DNA of 64,000 nucleotides from Streptomyces sp. CB02959 (lineage in GTDB: Bacteria; Actinomycetota; Actinomycetes; Streptomycetales; Streptomycetaceae). Of this stretch, positions 8,421 to 17,058 are shown one piece after another. The DNA lies in contig NZ_NNBP01000007.1 of the NCBI RefSeq assembly GCF_002803155.1, positions 25,535 through 89,534 of the forward strand. Direction: 5' to 3'. How positions within the stretch are numbered: the first letter of the stretch is position 1; every line of letters begins with the position of its first letter. The position numbers and the translations under genes were made by a program. Below the pieces are notes generated by a model. The model was not told where the DNA came from, did not search any database, and saw only the letters and a list, made by a program, of their open reading frames with translations.

Positions 8421-8963
8421 ATGGATGCGGGGACGACGGGCAGCGGTACGCGACCGGACGGGGCGGTGCCCGCGCGGGCCGCAGGCCGGCTGTTGCGTTC
8501 GGCGGTGCCGGCGGACGTCGAGGTGATCGCGGAGTTGTGGGCCACCGTCATGCGTGCGGACCTGGAACGCCTCGGGCGCTACGACGAGCACCGGGTACGG
8601 CAGCGGCTGCGGGACTCGTTCTCCCCACGGCACACGTCGGTCATCATGATCGACCGCGAACTCAGCGGGTGCGTCACGATCCGGCCCGCCGACGGCGGAC
8701 AGTGGCTGGAGCACTTCTACCTTGCTCCGCACCGTCAGGGCCGAGGACTGGGATCCGCCGTCCTGCGCCACGTACTTGAACGGACCGACGCGCAGGGCAT
8801 GACCGTGAGCCTGAACGTCCTGCAGGGCAGCGCCGCCCGTCGGCTCTACGAGCGCCACGGTTTCGTAGTGGAGTCCCAGGACCCGATCGACGTCTTCATG
8901 GTGCGCCCGCCGGGGACGTCGGCGGGCGGCCCCGCGAACACCCCGGCGTCCGGCCGACTTTGA
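8421..8963 (+). CDS. GNAT family N-acetyltransferase
   Basis: This 180-residue protein has the GNAT fold. LLRSAVPADVEVIAELW is the N-terminal strand and helix. WLEHFYLAPHRQGRGLGSAV carries the acetyl-CoA pyrophosphate loop (Q-x-R-G-x-G). SLNVLQGSAARRLYERHGFV is the C-terminal motif. The acceptor substrate is unknown. The ATG at 8421 has an AGGAGG about 20 bases upstream, which is far, so a slightly different start is possible. It is divergent from the Usp gene. Confidence 0.87.
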   Translation: MDAGTTGSGTRPDGAVPARAAGRLLRSAVPADVEVIAELWATVMRADLERLGRYDEHRVRQRLRDSFSPRHTSVIMIDRELSGCVTIRPADGGQWLEHFYLAPHRQGRGLGSAVLRHVLERTDAQGMTVSLNVLQGSAARRLYERHGFVVESQDPIDVFMVRPPGTSAGGPANTPASGRL

Positions 8964-8995
8964 ACACGTGCCGTATCTCGCCGGTACGTAACGGG

Positions 8996-10564
8996 TCACT
9001 CCTCGCCGAGCCCGGCCTCCTCCAGATCCAGACCGCGTTGCAGACGGCGCCGGGTGGTGTCGCTGATGTGGTTCTCCGCGTACAGCCGTTGCAGCTGGGC
9101 GGATTCGGCGGCTATCACGGTGCGGCGCAGGGCCCGGTAGGTGGTCGCCGGCGCCCAGGGGGAGGAGGCGGTGCCGTCGTCCTGGTCGGCGTCGGCCTGG
9201 TCCAGGCGGGCCAACAGCCCCCGGCGCAGCTGGTCGAGGAGGGGAGTGGGTGCGGCCTCGGCGGCTTCGAGTTCGTCCAGGCAGGCCAGTCCCGCCGTGG
9301 CGAGACCGGCGCGGGCCCGGGCCTCTTCGCGGGCGGTGTGCTCCGGTTCCAGGGCGATCTTCGACCAGCGGACGACCGGGGCGAGCGTGAAGCCCTGGAG
9401 GACGAGGGTGAAGACGACCACGCCGGTGGTGAGGACGAGGATCAGCGAACGGTGCGGCAGCGGACTGCCGTCGTGCGCGGCCAGGGGGATGGACAGCGCG
9501 GCGGCCAGCGGCATCACGCCGCGGGTACCGGCCCATGAGACCACCGTGGGGATGCGCCAGGTGACCGCCCCGTTGCCGCGGCGGCGCTGCATGACGGCGG
9601 AGAGCGGAAGGACCCCGAGGAGCCGGACGGCGATCACGGTGCCGGCCACCGCCAGCACACCCAACGGCCAGGTGTCCTCGTCAGCAGTCAACTGGCCGAC
9701 GAGCGCGGGGAGTTCCAGGCCGATAAGGGCGAAGACGACGCTCTCCAGGAGGAAGACCACCGTGCCGTAGACGGCATGCACCTGGAGGCGGATGGCGGCG
9801 TTGGTGAGCCTGTGCCCGGTGCTGCCCAGCACCACCCCCGCGACCACCACCGCGGTGACGCCCGAGGTGTGCAGATCCTCGGCGAGGACGTACGACGCGT
9901 ACGGGGTGACCAGGGCGATCACCGTTTCCAGGATCGGGTCCTCGGTGCGCCGCCGGATCAGCGCCACCACGGTCGCGACGGCGCCGCCGACCAGCGCCCC
10001 ACCGCCGCCCAGGAGCAGGAACTGACTGCCGGCCGCGGGCAGGCTGACCGCATGGGCGGCTATGGCGGTGCCCGCCGCGACCTTGAACAGCACCAGGCTG
10101 GTGGCGTCGTTGAAGAGGCTCTCGGATTGGACCAGCACCTGAATGCGCGGCGGTAGCGCGATCTTGCGGCCGAGGGCGGTGACCGCGACCGGGTCGGTAC
10201 TTGCCAGCACCGCACCCAGGACGAACGCCATGGTGGGGGAGAGCGGGGTCAGTGCGGCGGCCACGGCACCGACGGCGGCCGCGGTGGCCAGTACCAGGCC
10301 GAAGGCGAGGACCGTCACCGGCCGCCACACCAGCCGCAGTTCGCGCCACGGGATCTCCTCGGCGGAGGCGAACAGCAGGGGCGGCAGCACGAGCACACTG
10401 ATCGTTTCGGGCGCGACCCGGACGGCCGGTATCCCGGGCAGTACGCCGATGAGGAGGCCGCCGACGACGAGCAACGAGGGAGCGGGGATGCGCCAGTGGC
10501 GAGCGCCGGTGGCCACCAACGTGGCGAACACGACGAGAAGGAGCAGGGCAGTAAGGTCGGTCAC
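8996..10564 (-). CDS. CPA1-type Na+/H+ antiporter
   Basis: This 522-residue membrane protein has about 12 hydrophobic segments and a hydrophilic C-terminal tail of about 120 residues. Diagnostic motifs are LVLPPLLFASAEEIPWRELR near residue 58, LGAVLASTDPVAVTALG near 117 with the ion-binding Asp, and QSESLFNDATSLVLFKVA near 147 with the Asn-Asp pair. SWAGTRGVMPLAAALSIP near 345 is also conserved. It exchanges Na+ or K+ for protons across the plasma membrane. The start is GTG. No regulator is adjacent. Confidence 0.93.
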   Translation of the reverse strand: MTDLTALLLLVVFATLVATGARHWRIPAPSLLVVGGLLIGVLPGIPAVRVAPETISVLVLPPLLFASAEEIPWRELRLVWRPVTVLAFGLVLATAAAVGAVAAALTPLSPTMAFVLGAVLASTDPVAVTALGRKIALPPRIQVLVQSESLFNDATSLVLFKVAAGTAIAAHAVSLPAAGSQFLLLGGGGALVGGAVATVVALIRRRTEDPILETVIALVTPYASYVLAEDLHTSGVTAVVVAGVVLGSTGHRLTNAAIRLQVHAVYGTVVFLLESVVFALIGLELPALVGQLTADEDTWPLGVLAVAGTVIAVRLLGVLPLSAVMQRRRGNGAVTWRIPTVVSWAGTRGVMPLAAALSIPLAAHDGSPLPHRSLILVLTTGVVVFTLVLQGFTLAPVVRWSKIALEPEHTAREEARARAGLATAGLACLDELEAAEAAPTPLLDQLRRGLLARLDQADADQDDGTASSPWAPATTYRALRRTVIAAESAQLQRLYAENHISDTTRRRLQRGLDLEEAGLGEE

Positions 10565-10864
10565 GGGCTCGTCTCCGGTGGCTTCGGTGTCGCTGAACCG
10601 CCGCCGACCAGACTTCCCGGCACTCCGTCAGGAAACCTACCGTGTGTTGTCGCGTCACTGCCACGGTCTTGACGCACCATGCTGAATCCGCCCCGGGCGA
10701 CCGCTGCCGCGAGCAGCCGTGAGGCGGGCTCGCGTGGCATCTGCGAGTCCGCCTCGGGTCGGGCGTCAGGTCCCTCGAACGGGCAGTGGAGACTTGCCGC
10801 AGAGACCTGTCAGAGAGGGGATGCGACGCGATGCGATGCGACGCGATCCCAACGGGTCAGGCCG
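10565..10864. other. intergenic, short GATGCG repeats only
   Basis: No gene is recognised. Near 10819-10848 the sequence alternates GATGCG and GACGCG units, a simple-sequence stretch without evident function. Confidence 0.4.
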
Positions 10865-11020
10865 TTATCCGAAGATGATGACGACGTTGCCACGGCCCCG
10901 ACCGCGGTAGCCGTATCCGTAGTCACCCCAGTCTCCGTAGTCACCCCAGTCTCCGTAGTCGCGGCCGTGACGGGCCCGGTCGCTTCTGCGGCTGCGGGGG
11001 AAGAACACCTTGAAGGTCAT
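10865..11020 (-). CDS. 51-residue Tyr/Gly/Asp/Trp repeat peptide
   Basis: A small ORF starts with MTFKVFFPRSRRSDRARHGR and continues with two copies of DYGDWG, then DYGYGYRGRGRG and the hydrophobic end NVVIIFG. The ATG is preceded by AGGAGGCGAAG, an excellent ribosome-binding site. The repeat is an exact 18-base tandem duplication (GACTACGGAGACTGGGGT). A promoter-like pair lies 120-150 bases upstream. The layout of a basic head, aromatic acidic repeat and hydrophobic tail is not one I can assign. It may be a surface- or condensate-forming peptide, but this is speculation. Confidence 0.62.
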   Translation of the reverse strand: MTFKVFFPRSRRSDRARHGRDYGDWGDYGDWGDYGYGYRGRGRGNVVIIFG

Positions 11021-11140
11021 CTTCGCCTCCTGTGCGTGGAGTTGCGCCGCGGCTTCCCCGGATCGATGGCGATACGGCGCGCTCGTCGGGGCGGCCCCTC
11101 GGGGGTTGTGCCGGCGTGCGCTGCGGCCGCGACGCTATCG

Positions 11141-11169
11141 ACACTACGTCGGGCGCATACCACTAACAA
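11141..11169 (-). promoter_or_regulatory. possible sigma-70-type promoter for the 51-residue peptide
   Basis: On the minus strand TTGTTA (11164-11169) and TAGTGT (11141-11146) are separated by 17 bases. They lie in an unusually A/T-rich stretch (11161-11215), about 120 bases upstream of the small ORF. Confidence 0.4.
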
Positions 11170-11293
11170 GGATTTTATGTGAAATTTCAGACAAAAATGA
11201 ACTGTCGGGCAAAGAGGGCTGATGGTGGCGCGGTGCGGCCCCAGGGCGGCGGCCGCCGTCGCCCTGGCGCGACCTCCGGGCGTTCCGCGGGGG

Positions 11294-11878
11294 TCAGTTC
11301 GCGGAGGCGGGGTTGGGCGGCAGGTGGACCGTCATGATCAGGTCGCAGGTTCCGGTGCCCGAGCCGCGGTAGGCGTGCGGGGCGTCGCCGTCGAACGTGG
11401 CGGTCTGGCCGGCTTCGACGGTGTGCTCGATGCCGTCGACGACCAGGGTCATCCGGCCGGAGGTGACGCTGACGGTTTCCACGACTCCGGCCTGGTGGGG
11501 GTGGCTGGGGTATTCCTCGTCCGGCTCCAGCTGCCAGCGCCAGACCTCGACGGGGGCCGGGCCCGAGGTCGTCAGCATGAGCCGGGCCTGGCTGCCCCGC
11601 GCTCCGGTCCACAGGGGCGCCACGGCGTCGGCGGCCGTGATCCGGACGCGGCCTTCGGGTGGCCCCTGCATCAGGGTGGATACCGAGATGCCCAGGGTGT
11701 CGGCCAGCCGTACCAGGGTGGCCAGGTTGGGGTTGCCCTGGGCTTTCTCCAGTCCCACGAGCGCGCCCTTGCTGACCTGGGCGCGCCTGCCGAGCTCGTC
11801 CAGGGACAGGCCCGCGCGGAGGCGGGCCGCCTTGACGTTGTGCGCGACCGCCCGCAGGGCTGCGGCTGTCTCGGCCAC
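11294..11878 (-). CDS. XRE-family regulator with cupin domain
   Basis: This 194-residue protein has an XRE helix-turn-helix at about residues 10-66 (RLRAGLSLDELGRRAQVSKG, then LVGLEKAQGNPNLATLVRLA). A C-terminal cupin barrel spans about 95-190 (EEYPSHPHQAGVVETVSVTS, then VDGIEHTVEAGQTATFDGD, then HAYRG). Such regulators sense small metabolites through the cupin. It starts at GTG and is divergent from the DMT exporter gene. Three direct repeats in the shared promoter region make it the likely repressor of both. Confidence 0.9.
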   Translation of the reverse strand: MAETAAALRAVAHNVKAARLRAGLSLDELGRRAQVSKGALVGLEKAQGNPNLATLVRLADTLGISVSTLMQGPPEGRVRITAADAVAPLWTGARGSQARLMLTTSGPAPVEVWRWQLEPDEEYPSHPHQAGVVETVSVTSGRMTLVVDGIEHTVEAGQTATFDGDAPHAYRGSGTGTCDLIMTVHLPPNPASAN

Positions 11879-11921
11879 CAGGTCACCATCCTTCGAGCTG
11901 GATCATTTGAATGCACCGCCC

Positions 11922-11977
11922 GGTCGTTTGGTTGACATCGCCCGGTCGTTCCATTGTACGGTGTGGTCGCTCCAATG
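11922..11977. promoter_or_regulatory. three direct repeats with promoter, operator of regulator/exporter pair
   Basis: GGTCGTTTGGTTG (11922), GGTCGTTCCATTG (11944) and GGTCGCTCCAATG (11965) recur every 21-22 bases, so all lie on one DNA face. The first two are preceded by CGCC. TTGACA at 11932-11937 falls between the first and second repeats. TACGGT at 11957 is a possible -10 element, though the spacing of 19 is long. Confidence 0.55.
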
Positions 11978-11995
11978 AATAGCAAGGGATGTGCC

Positions 11996-12832
11996 GTGAT
12001 CGCTCTGCTGCTTGCCCTCGGCAGCTCACTCGCCTACGGGTGCGCCGACTTCCTCGGCGGCCTCGGCTCCCGCAAGGCCCATGTGCTGCGCACCGTGATG
12101 GTCGCGGCGCCGGCCAGTCTCACGGTGGAGCTGCTGTTGTGGCCGGTGCTCGGCGCGTCGTTCAGCGCCGGGGCCCTCGGATGGGGCGCCGCCTCGGGGG
12201 TCGCCTCGGCCGCCGCGTTCGCCCTGCTCTACCGCACCCTGGCGATCGGTCCGATGAACGTGCTGTCGCCGGTGACCGCGCTGGTGTCCGCCGCACTGCC
12301 CGTCGGCGTGGGGCTGCTCCAGGGCGAGCATCTGGCCGCCGCCGGACTGGTAGGACTGCCGCTCGCGCTGGTGGCGGTGGTGCTGGTCAGCGCCGGACAC
12401 GGCGCGGGTTCGGCGCGTCCCTCCCGCGCCGCGCTGCTGATGGCGTTCGGTGCCGGCGCCGCCATCGCCCTTCAGCTGGTCTGCCTGCACCAGGCACCGT
12501 CCGACAGCGGGGTGGCTCCGCTGATCGTGGGCCGGGCGGTCTCCTCCGCCGTCATCCTGGCCGCGGCGGGACTGATGCGCCGCAGACTGGGCTCCGAGCG
12601 GCCCGCGTACGGCATCTCGGCAGCCGCCGGTGCGCTGGACTCCGTGGCCAACCTGCTCTTCCTGCTCGCCGCTCGCAGCGGGGACCTCACCGTCGTCGCG
12701 GTGATCACCGCCCTCTACCCGGCCGGCACGGTCCTGCTCGCCCGCGGCGTACTCGCCGAACGCATCCACCGCGGCCAGCTCGTCGGCCTGGGCACCGCCG
12801 CCGTCGCGGTCAGCCTCCTCGCCCTGACCTGA
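11996..12832 (+). CDS. EamA/DMT-family transporter
   Basis: This membrane protein of about 278 residues has ten hydrophobic segments forming two EamA repeats (LLLALGSSLAYGCADFLGGL; RTLAIGPMNVLSPVTALVSA; second repeat ALDSVANLLFLLAARSGDLT and ALYPAGTVLLARGVLAERI). It probably exports metabolites or drugs across the plasma membrane. GTG at 11996 was chosen because AAGGGA precedes it. Alternative in-frame starts lie at 11954 (TTG) and 11975 (ATG), but these overlap the third operator repeat. Control by the divergent XRE-cupin regulator is inferred. Confidence 0.87.
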   Translation: MIALLLALGSSLAYGCADFLGGLGSRKAHVLRTVMVAAPASLTVELLLWPVLGASFSAGALGWGAASGVASAAAFALLYRTLAIGPMNVLSPVTALVSAALPVGVGLLQGEHLAAAGLVGLPLALVAVVLVSAGHGAGSARPSRAALLMAFGAGAAIALQLVCLHQAPSDSGVAPLIVGRAVSSAVILAAAGLMRRRLGSERPAYGISAAAGALDSVANLLFLLAARSGDLTVVAVITALYPAGTVLLARGVLAERIHRGQLVGLGTAAVAVSLLALT

Positions 12833-13011
12833 GCAAGCCCGCGGCAACGGCCTGCCCGGCCGCCCGCCCCTCGCCGTCCCCCTCCGCGTCACCCGCGACG
12901 GCCACCGCCACGTCACCCACGACGGGCCCCACCTCCTTGCCCACGAAAGATGCCGCCTCGGCCCCTCAAGGCCGCGCCGCCCGCCCGAACACAGGAAACG
13001 GAACGCCGCCC

Positions 13012-13719
13012 ATGCCTGCCTTCCACCTCACGCCCGCCGTTGCGGACGCCTTCCCCGACGCCCGCATCGCCCTGGTCACCGCCACCGGCCTGCGCGGCCA
13101 CGAATCCTGGCCGCACGCCGCCGTCGCCCTGGAGGAACTGGAGCGGCGGCTCGCCGACGGAAGCTGGAGTCCCGCCGACGAGACGGACCCCCGCATCGAT
13201 GCCTGGCACGCCGCCTACCGCTCCTTCGGCACCAACCCCCGCCGCATCCGCCCCAGCGTCGACGCGCTCGGCCGCCGCCTCGCCAAGAAGGGCACCCTGC
13301 CGCGCATCAACCCGGCCGTCGACGCCTACAACGCCGTCTCCGTCCGTCACGGCCTGCCTGCCGGCGCCTTCGACCTGGACCACGTCACCGGCGACATCGT
13401 CATCCGCCACGCGGACGGCACCGAGTCCTTCACCCCGCTCGGCGAACCCGGCACCGTCGAGAACCCCAAGCCCGGCGAGATCATCTACGCGGACACCACC
13501 GATGTCCTGACCCGCCACTGGAACCACCGCGACGCCCACCGCACCCGCGTCACCGAGGACTCCACCCACGTCACGTTCGTCCTCGAAACCCTCCACGCCA
13601 CCCGCGACGGCCATCTCCTCACGACCGCGGCGGAGGAACTCCAGGCCCTCCTCACCCCGCACGCCGAACGGACCGCCGTGCAGTACCTCGACCCGGCACA
13701 CCCCCGGACCACCGTCTGA
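13012..13719 (+). CDS. B3/B4 domain protein
   Basis: This 235-residue protein carries the B3/B4 fold otherwise found in phenylalanyl-tRNA synthetase beta. Typical motifs are WHAAYRSFGTNPRRIRPSVD, LPRINPAVDAYNAVSVRHGL and PGEIIYADTTDVLTRHWNHR. Stand-alone B3/B4 proteins are suspected to edit or bind tRNA or free amino acids, without firm proof in actinobacteria. AGGAAACGGAA upstream is a weak ribosome-binding site. It follows the exporter gene by about 180 bases. Confidence 0.85.
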   Translation: MPAFHLTPAVADAFPDARIALVTATGLRGHESWPHAAVALEELERRLADGSWSPADETDPRIDAWHAAYRSFGTNPRRIRPSVDALGRRLAKKGTLPRINPAVDAYNAVSVRHGLPAGAFDLDHVTGDIVIRHADGTESFTPLGEPGTVENPKPGEIIYADTTDVLTRHWNHRDAHRTRVTEDSTHVTFVLETLHATRDGHLLTTAAEELQALLTPHAERTAVQYLDPAHPRTTV

Positions 13720-13746
13720 GTCGCGGTCGCGGGCGGCCCCCCGAGC

Positions 13747-14694
13747 TCAGCCGCCTGCCGTGAGGACCGCCTTGCCGGTGAGGGCGCGGCGTTCGAGGTC
13801 GGCGTGGACAGCCGCGGCCTCGGCCAGTGGCGCAGTGGTGATCTGCGGCGCGGTCGTGCCGGCGTGCGCCAGGGCGAGGAGCTCGGTCAGCGCGGCGCGA
13901 TAGCGGGCGTGGTCGGCGCGGATCTCCCGCGGAACCATCGCCAGCGCGGTGCGGCGGCCCGGGCGCAGGTTCATCAGAGTCACCCGGGCCGCCGCCCGCA
14001 GGTTCATCAGAGTCACCCGGGCCGCCGCCCGCAGTGTGTCGGCGACCATCCGGCCGGGCCGGCCGCTGGCCGCGTAGCTCACCAGCACCCCGCCGGGGGC
14101 CAGCACGCGGTAGCCCTTGCGCAGCGTCGGGCCGCCGATGTGGTCGAAGACGGCCTGGACGCCGCCCGGTTCGCGTTCGTTGAGGACGGCCTCGAAGTCC
14201 TCGCGCCGGTAGTCGATGAACTCCACGCCGTTTCGGGCCAGTGCCTCCCGGGCGCCCGGCGCGGAGGCCGTGCCGTACATCCGCAGGCCGCGCGCCGCCC
14301 CCAGCGCGCCGACCGCCCGGCCCACGCCGCCGCTCGCGCCCTGGATCAGGACGGTGTCGCCGGGGCGGAGGCGGCCGTGGGTGTCGAGCAGACTGAGCGC
14401 CGTCAGTTGGTCCAGGGGGACGGCGGCGGCTGTGTGGGGGTCCAGGCCGTCGGGTAGGGGGACCAGCTGCCACAGCGGCAGGGTGACGTACTCGGCGTAG
14501 CCGCCCATCCGGGTCAGCGCGGCTGCCACCCGGGCACCGGGCCGCAGCCAGGAGGGCGCGGGCGTGTCCGCGGTCGCGAAGTCCAGGACCTCGCCGGCGA
14601 GTTCGTACCCGGGGGTGAACGGGGTCCTGCGCTGCAGCAGGTAGTCGCCGGAGCGGGCCATCAGGTCGGTCAGGCCGACGCCCGCGGCCAGCAC
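13747..14694 (-). CDS. zinc-type quinone oxidoreductase with disrupted N-terminus
   Basis: The frame encodes an NADPH-dependent quinone oxidoreductase-like protein (MDR superfamily). TPGYELAGEVLDF, GGYAEYVTLPLWQLVPLPDG and the dinucleotide motif QGASGGVGRAVGALGAARG are clear. FDHIGGPTLRKGYRVLAPGG follows. The usual first 25-30 residues are missing. Upstream, GNEGAQKAPDGVEVV in another frame looks like part of them, so a one-base insertion near 14720 is likely and the gene may be inactive. An 11-residue segment, LRAAARVTLMN, occurs twice in tandem near residue 225 because of a 33-base duplication. Confidence 0.72.
   Translation of the reverse strand: MLAAGVGLTDLMARSGDYLLQRRTPFTPGYELAGEVLDFATADTPAPSWLRPGARVAAALTRMGGYAEYVTLPLWQLVPLPDGLDPHTAAAVPLDQLTALSLLDTHGRLRPGDTVLIQGASGGVGRAVGALGAARGLRMYGTASAPGAREALARNGVEFIDYRREDFEAVLNEREPGGVQAVFDHIGGPTLRKGYRVLAPGGVLVSYAASGRPGRMVADTLRAAARVTLMNLRAAARVTLMNLRPGRRTALAMVPREIRADHARYRAALTELLALAHAGTTAPQITTAPLAEAAAVHADLERRALTGKAVLTAGG
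13965..14030. repeat. 33-base tandem duplication inside oxidoreductase gene
   Basis: Two identical 33-base units (13965-13997 and 13998-14030) add 11 residues in frame. Exact identity suggests recent slippage or unequal recombination. Confidence 0.9.
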
Positions 14695-14885
14695 CTTGAC
14701 CCGGGCGTGGCCGGGGGCCGCCGGCCACGACCTCGACGCCGTCCGGGGCTTTCTGCGCGCCCTCGTTGCCGACCAGGGCGCGGGCCGGGCCCTGGCCCGC
14801 CGTTCCGGCCGCGAGGGGTGACGGACGCCGACGGCGGAGGGTGGCGTCCTCTTCGGCGTCGGTGCGGGGGCGGGGGACGCATGCC

Positions 14886-16847
14886 CTACGAGAGTGCCGC
14901 CGCGTCCGGTCCCGCGTGCTCCACGTCGGGGGCGTGCCTGGCTTCCGGGAGACCGGGGTGCACCCGACCGTCCTCGGCGAGTACCACGATGGAGTCGCCG
15001 TCGCTCAGCGACAGGGGTGCGGTCTTGGACGGGTTGAGGACGACTCCGTACCGCGGCGGAACGTCGCTCTGGCCGGCGAGCCGGTAGCCGAGGGCGGTCT
15101 CGCCGCGCTGCCGGGCGGCCTCGACGACCGTCGCGAAGTTCACCGTCGCGCCGGGCACGACGTAACTGACGGCCGGCTTGAGGTAGATCTCCGAACCTGC
15201 CGGGTCGAAGAGGTCGCTGAAGACGGCGTACAGTTCCCGGTCCTCGGTCAGCTGGGTCAGCAGGAGGCTGATGATCTTGGTGCTGACGATGAAGTCGTCC
15301 GCCTTGGTCACCTGGGCGATCTCACGGTTGGCGTCGCTGTTCATCTCGGTGACGATCGAATAGGGGCAGTCGGACCGGGTGGCGATGTCCCGTAGGTGAA
15401 GCAGCGTCACCAATGTGCGGTCGTCCGACCGTTCGGGGTGGATGTCGTCGTCGGTCAGGACGATGATGTGCCGGTAGCCGCCCAGGTCCAATGCCTCCAG
15501 GGACGGGCGGAGCGTCGGCTCACAGGGTTTGAAACCCACCGTGAGGTTCTGCACGCCGGCGTCCCGGAAGTCCTCGGCGGGGCGGCGCGGGGCGGCGATG
15601 TCGACCAGCGAGCCCGGCTCCACCAGGCGGTCCAGCAGCGTGATGATCTTCGCCCCGCGGGAGTTCCAGCCGATCACCAGGGTGCGGTCCGATTTCGGCG
15701 AGCGGCCCGGAGTCGAGGTGATCGCCGACTCGGTCAACGCGGGCCGGGCGTTCGCCAACCGGATGACGAGGTCGTCCTCGGCGAGCACCAGCACCTGGTC
15801 GCCGGGGCCGATGACCGTGTCCATCGGTGGGTTGACCAGGGTGTCGCCGGCGGCCGTGCGCAACCCCACCGGAGCGCCGAGGTCGAACCTGTTGAGCGCC
15901 TCCCCGTAAGTGGTGCCGTGCAGTGCCTTGGCGGCGAAGGGATAGATCTCGTTGCCGGTGAAGCTGAGGATTTCGTCGAAGACCGTGGACAGGCCGGACT
16001 GGCGGTGCGACTGCACGATGAGCCGTACGGCGATGTCGTCGGCGTCGATCACCAGCGCGGTGTCGCCCGCCGCCAGCCGGGCCGCGGCCAGGTTGGGGGA
16101 GTTCTGCACCGCGGCGACGACATGCGGCCGCCGGGTGCCCTTCCAGGAACGGCTGTTGAGGAGCAGCAGCACCTTGATGACGTCGGTGTCGCTGTCGTCC
16201 CCGACCGGCGGCAGCACCATGACCGACTTCGCCGAATCCAGGCTCGTCAACTCCAGATCCGCCCGCTGGAGGGGGCTCCCGGACCGGCAGACCACCCGGG
16301 TGCGACCGGTGTCCGGGACCCGGCGGCGGATCTCGTCCTCCATCTGGACCTTGTCACGGTCGGCGAGGATGACCACGCACGACCGACGCTCGCTCTGGTT
16401 GGCCTCGACGAGCTCCGCGATCACCGTGAACACCTGCTCGGACCAGCCCAGGACGATGGTGTGGCCGCGCTCGATCAGCCGTGATCTGCCCTTGCGCAGC
16501 TCCTGGATCCGGGCTTCCAGCCCCGTCGTCAGCACACCGATGAGCGCGCTGACGATGAAGATCCCGCCGATGGTCACCAGGAGCATCAGCGCCAGGAACA
16601 CCGGCCCGCCCGAGTCCCCGCCCATCGTGCCGGGGTCGAGCGTCCGCAGCAGACTCATCCAGGCGATGCCCGGCCAACCGCCGTTCTCCCCGGCGTCCTT
16701 GCGGGCGAACAGGGTCACCAGCGCGGTCACCGCGACGATCAACACCACCGAGGCCAGGCCCAGCCAGCCGATGAGGGCCGGCGTCCCCCGGTCCATCGTG
16801 GCGTCGAACCAGTACCGTAACCGGTCCCGCAGCCTCGTACGTGCCAC
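14886..16847 (-). CDS. CASTOR/POLLUX-like ion channel or TrkA-N transport protein
   Basis: This protein has about 653 residues. An N-terminal transmembrane helix (PALIGWLGLASVVLIVAVTA) is followed by a pore-like loop (LLRTLDPGTMGGDSGGPVFL) and a second helix (MLLVTIGGIFIVSALIGVLT). A long cytoplasmic part contains two RCK/TrkA-N-like regions (ERGHTIVLGWSEQVFTVIAE and DRTLVIGWNSRGAKIITLLD). This is the layout of plant CASTOR/POLLUX and their bacterial homologues, probable gated cation channels. GTG at 16847 with GGTGAGGATTTCG upstream starts at VARTRLRDRLRYWFD, matching family N-termini. An ATG at 16922 is the alternative. Confidence 0.85.
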   Translation of the reverse strand: MARTRLRDRLRYWFDATMDRGTPALIGWLGLASVVLIVAVTALVTLFARKDAGENGGWPGIAWMSLLRTLDPGTMGGDSGGPVFLALMLLVTIGGIFIVSALIGVLTTGLEARIQELRKGRSRLIERGHTIVLGWSEQVFTVIAELVEANQSERRSCVVILADRDKVQMEDEIRRRVPDTGRTRVVCRSGSPLQRADLELTSLDSAKSVMVLPPVGDDSDTDVIKVLLLLNSRSWKGTRRPHVVAAVQNSPNLAAARLAAGDTALVIDADDIAVRLIVQSHRQSGLSTVFDEILSFTGNEIYPFAAKALHGTTYGEALNRFDLGAPVGLRTAAGDTLVNPPMDTVIGPGDQVLVLAEDDLVIRLANARPALTESAITSTPGRSPKSDRTLVIGWNSRGAKIITLLDRLVEPGSLVDIAAPRRPAEDFRDAGVQNLTVGFKPCEPTLRPSLEALDLGGYRHIIVLTDDDIHPERSDDRTLVTLLHLRDIATRSDCPYSIVTEMNSDANREIAQVTKADDFIVSTKIISLLLTQLTEDRELYAVFSDLFDPAGSEIYLKPAVSYVVPGATVNFATVVEAARQRGETALGYRLAGQSDVPPRYGVVLNPSKTAPLSLSDGDSIVVLAEDGRVHPGLPEARHAPDVEHAGPDAAALS

Positions 16848-17058
16848 CGAAATCCTCACCCTCCGCCGTAGACGTGCGGCCTGCCCGCACGCGTTCCTCG
16901 TCATCCACGAGGTGAACAGCATTCAACCGTGGTGCGTGACGTCGCCGGCGCGTGGGTACTGCCTGTCGTCCGGTCGGCCCGAAGCCAAGTGCGGTGCCGT
17001 TCGGGTGGAGGGGGCTCCGGCCCGGCGCGTCGGCGGCGCCGGGCCCGAGCATCGGGGC

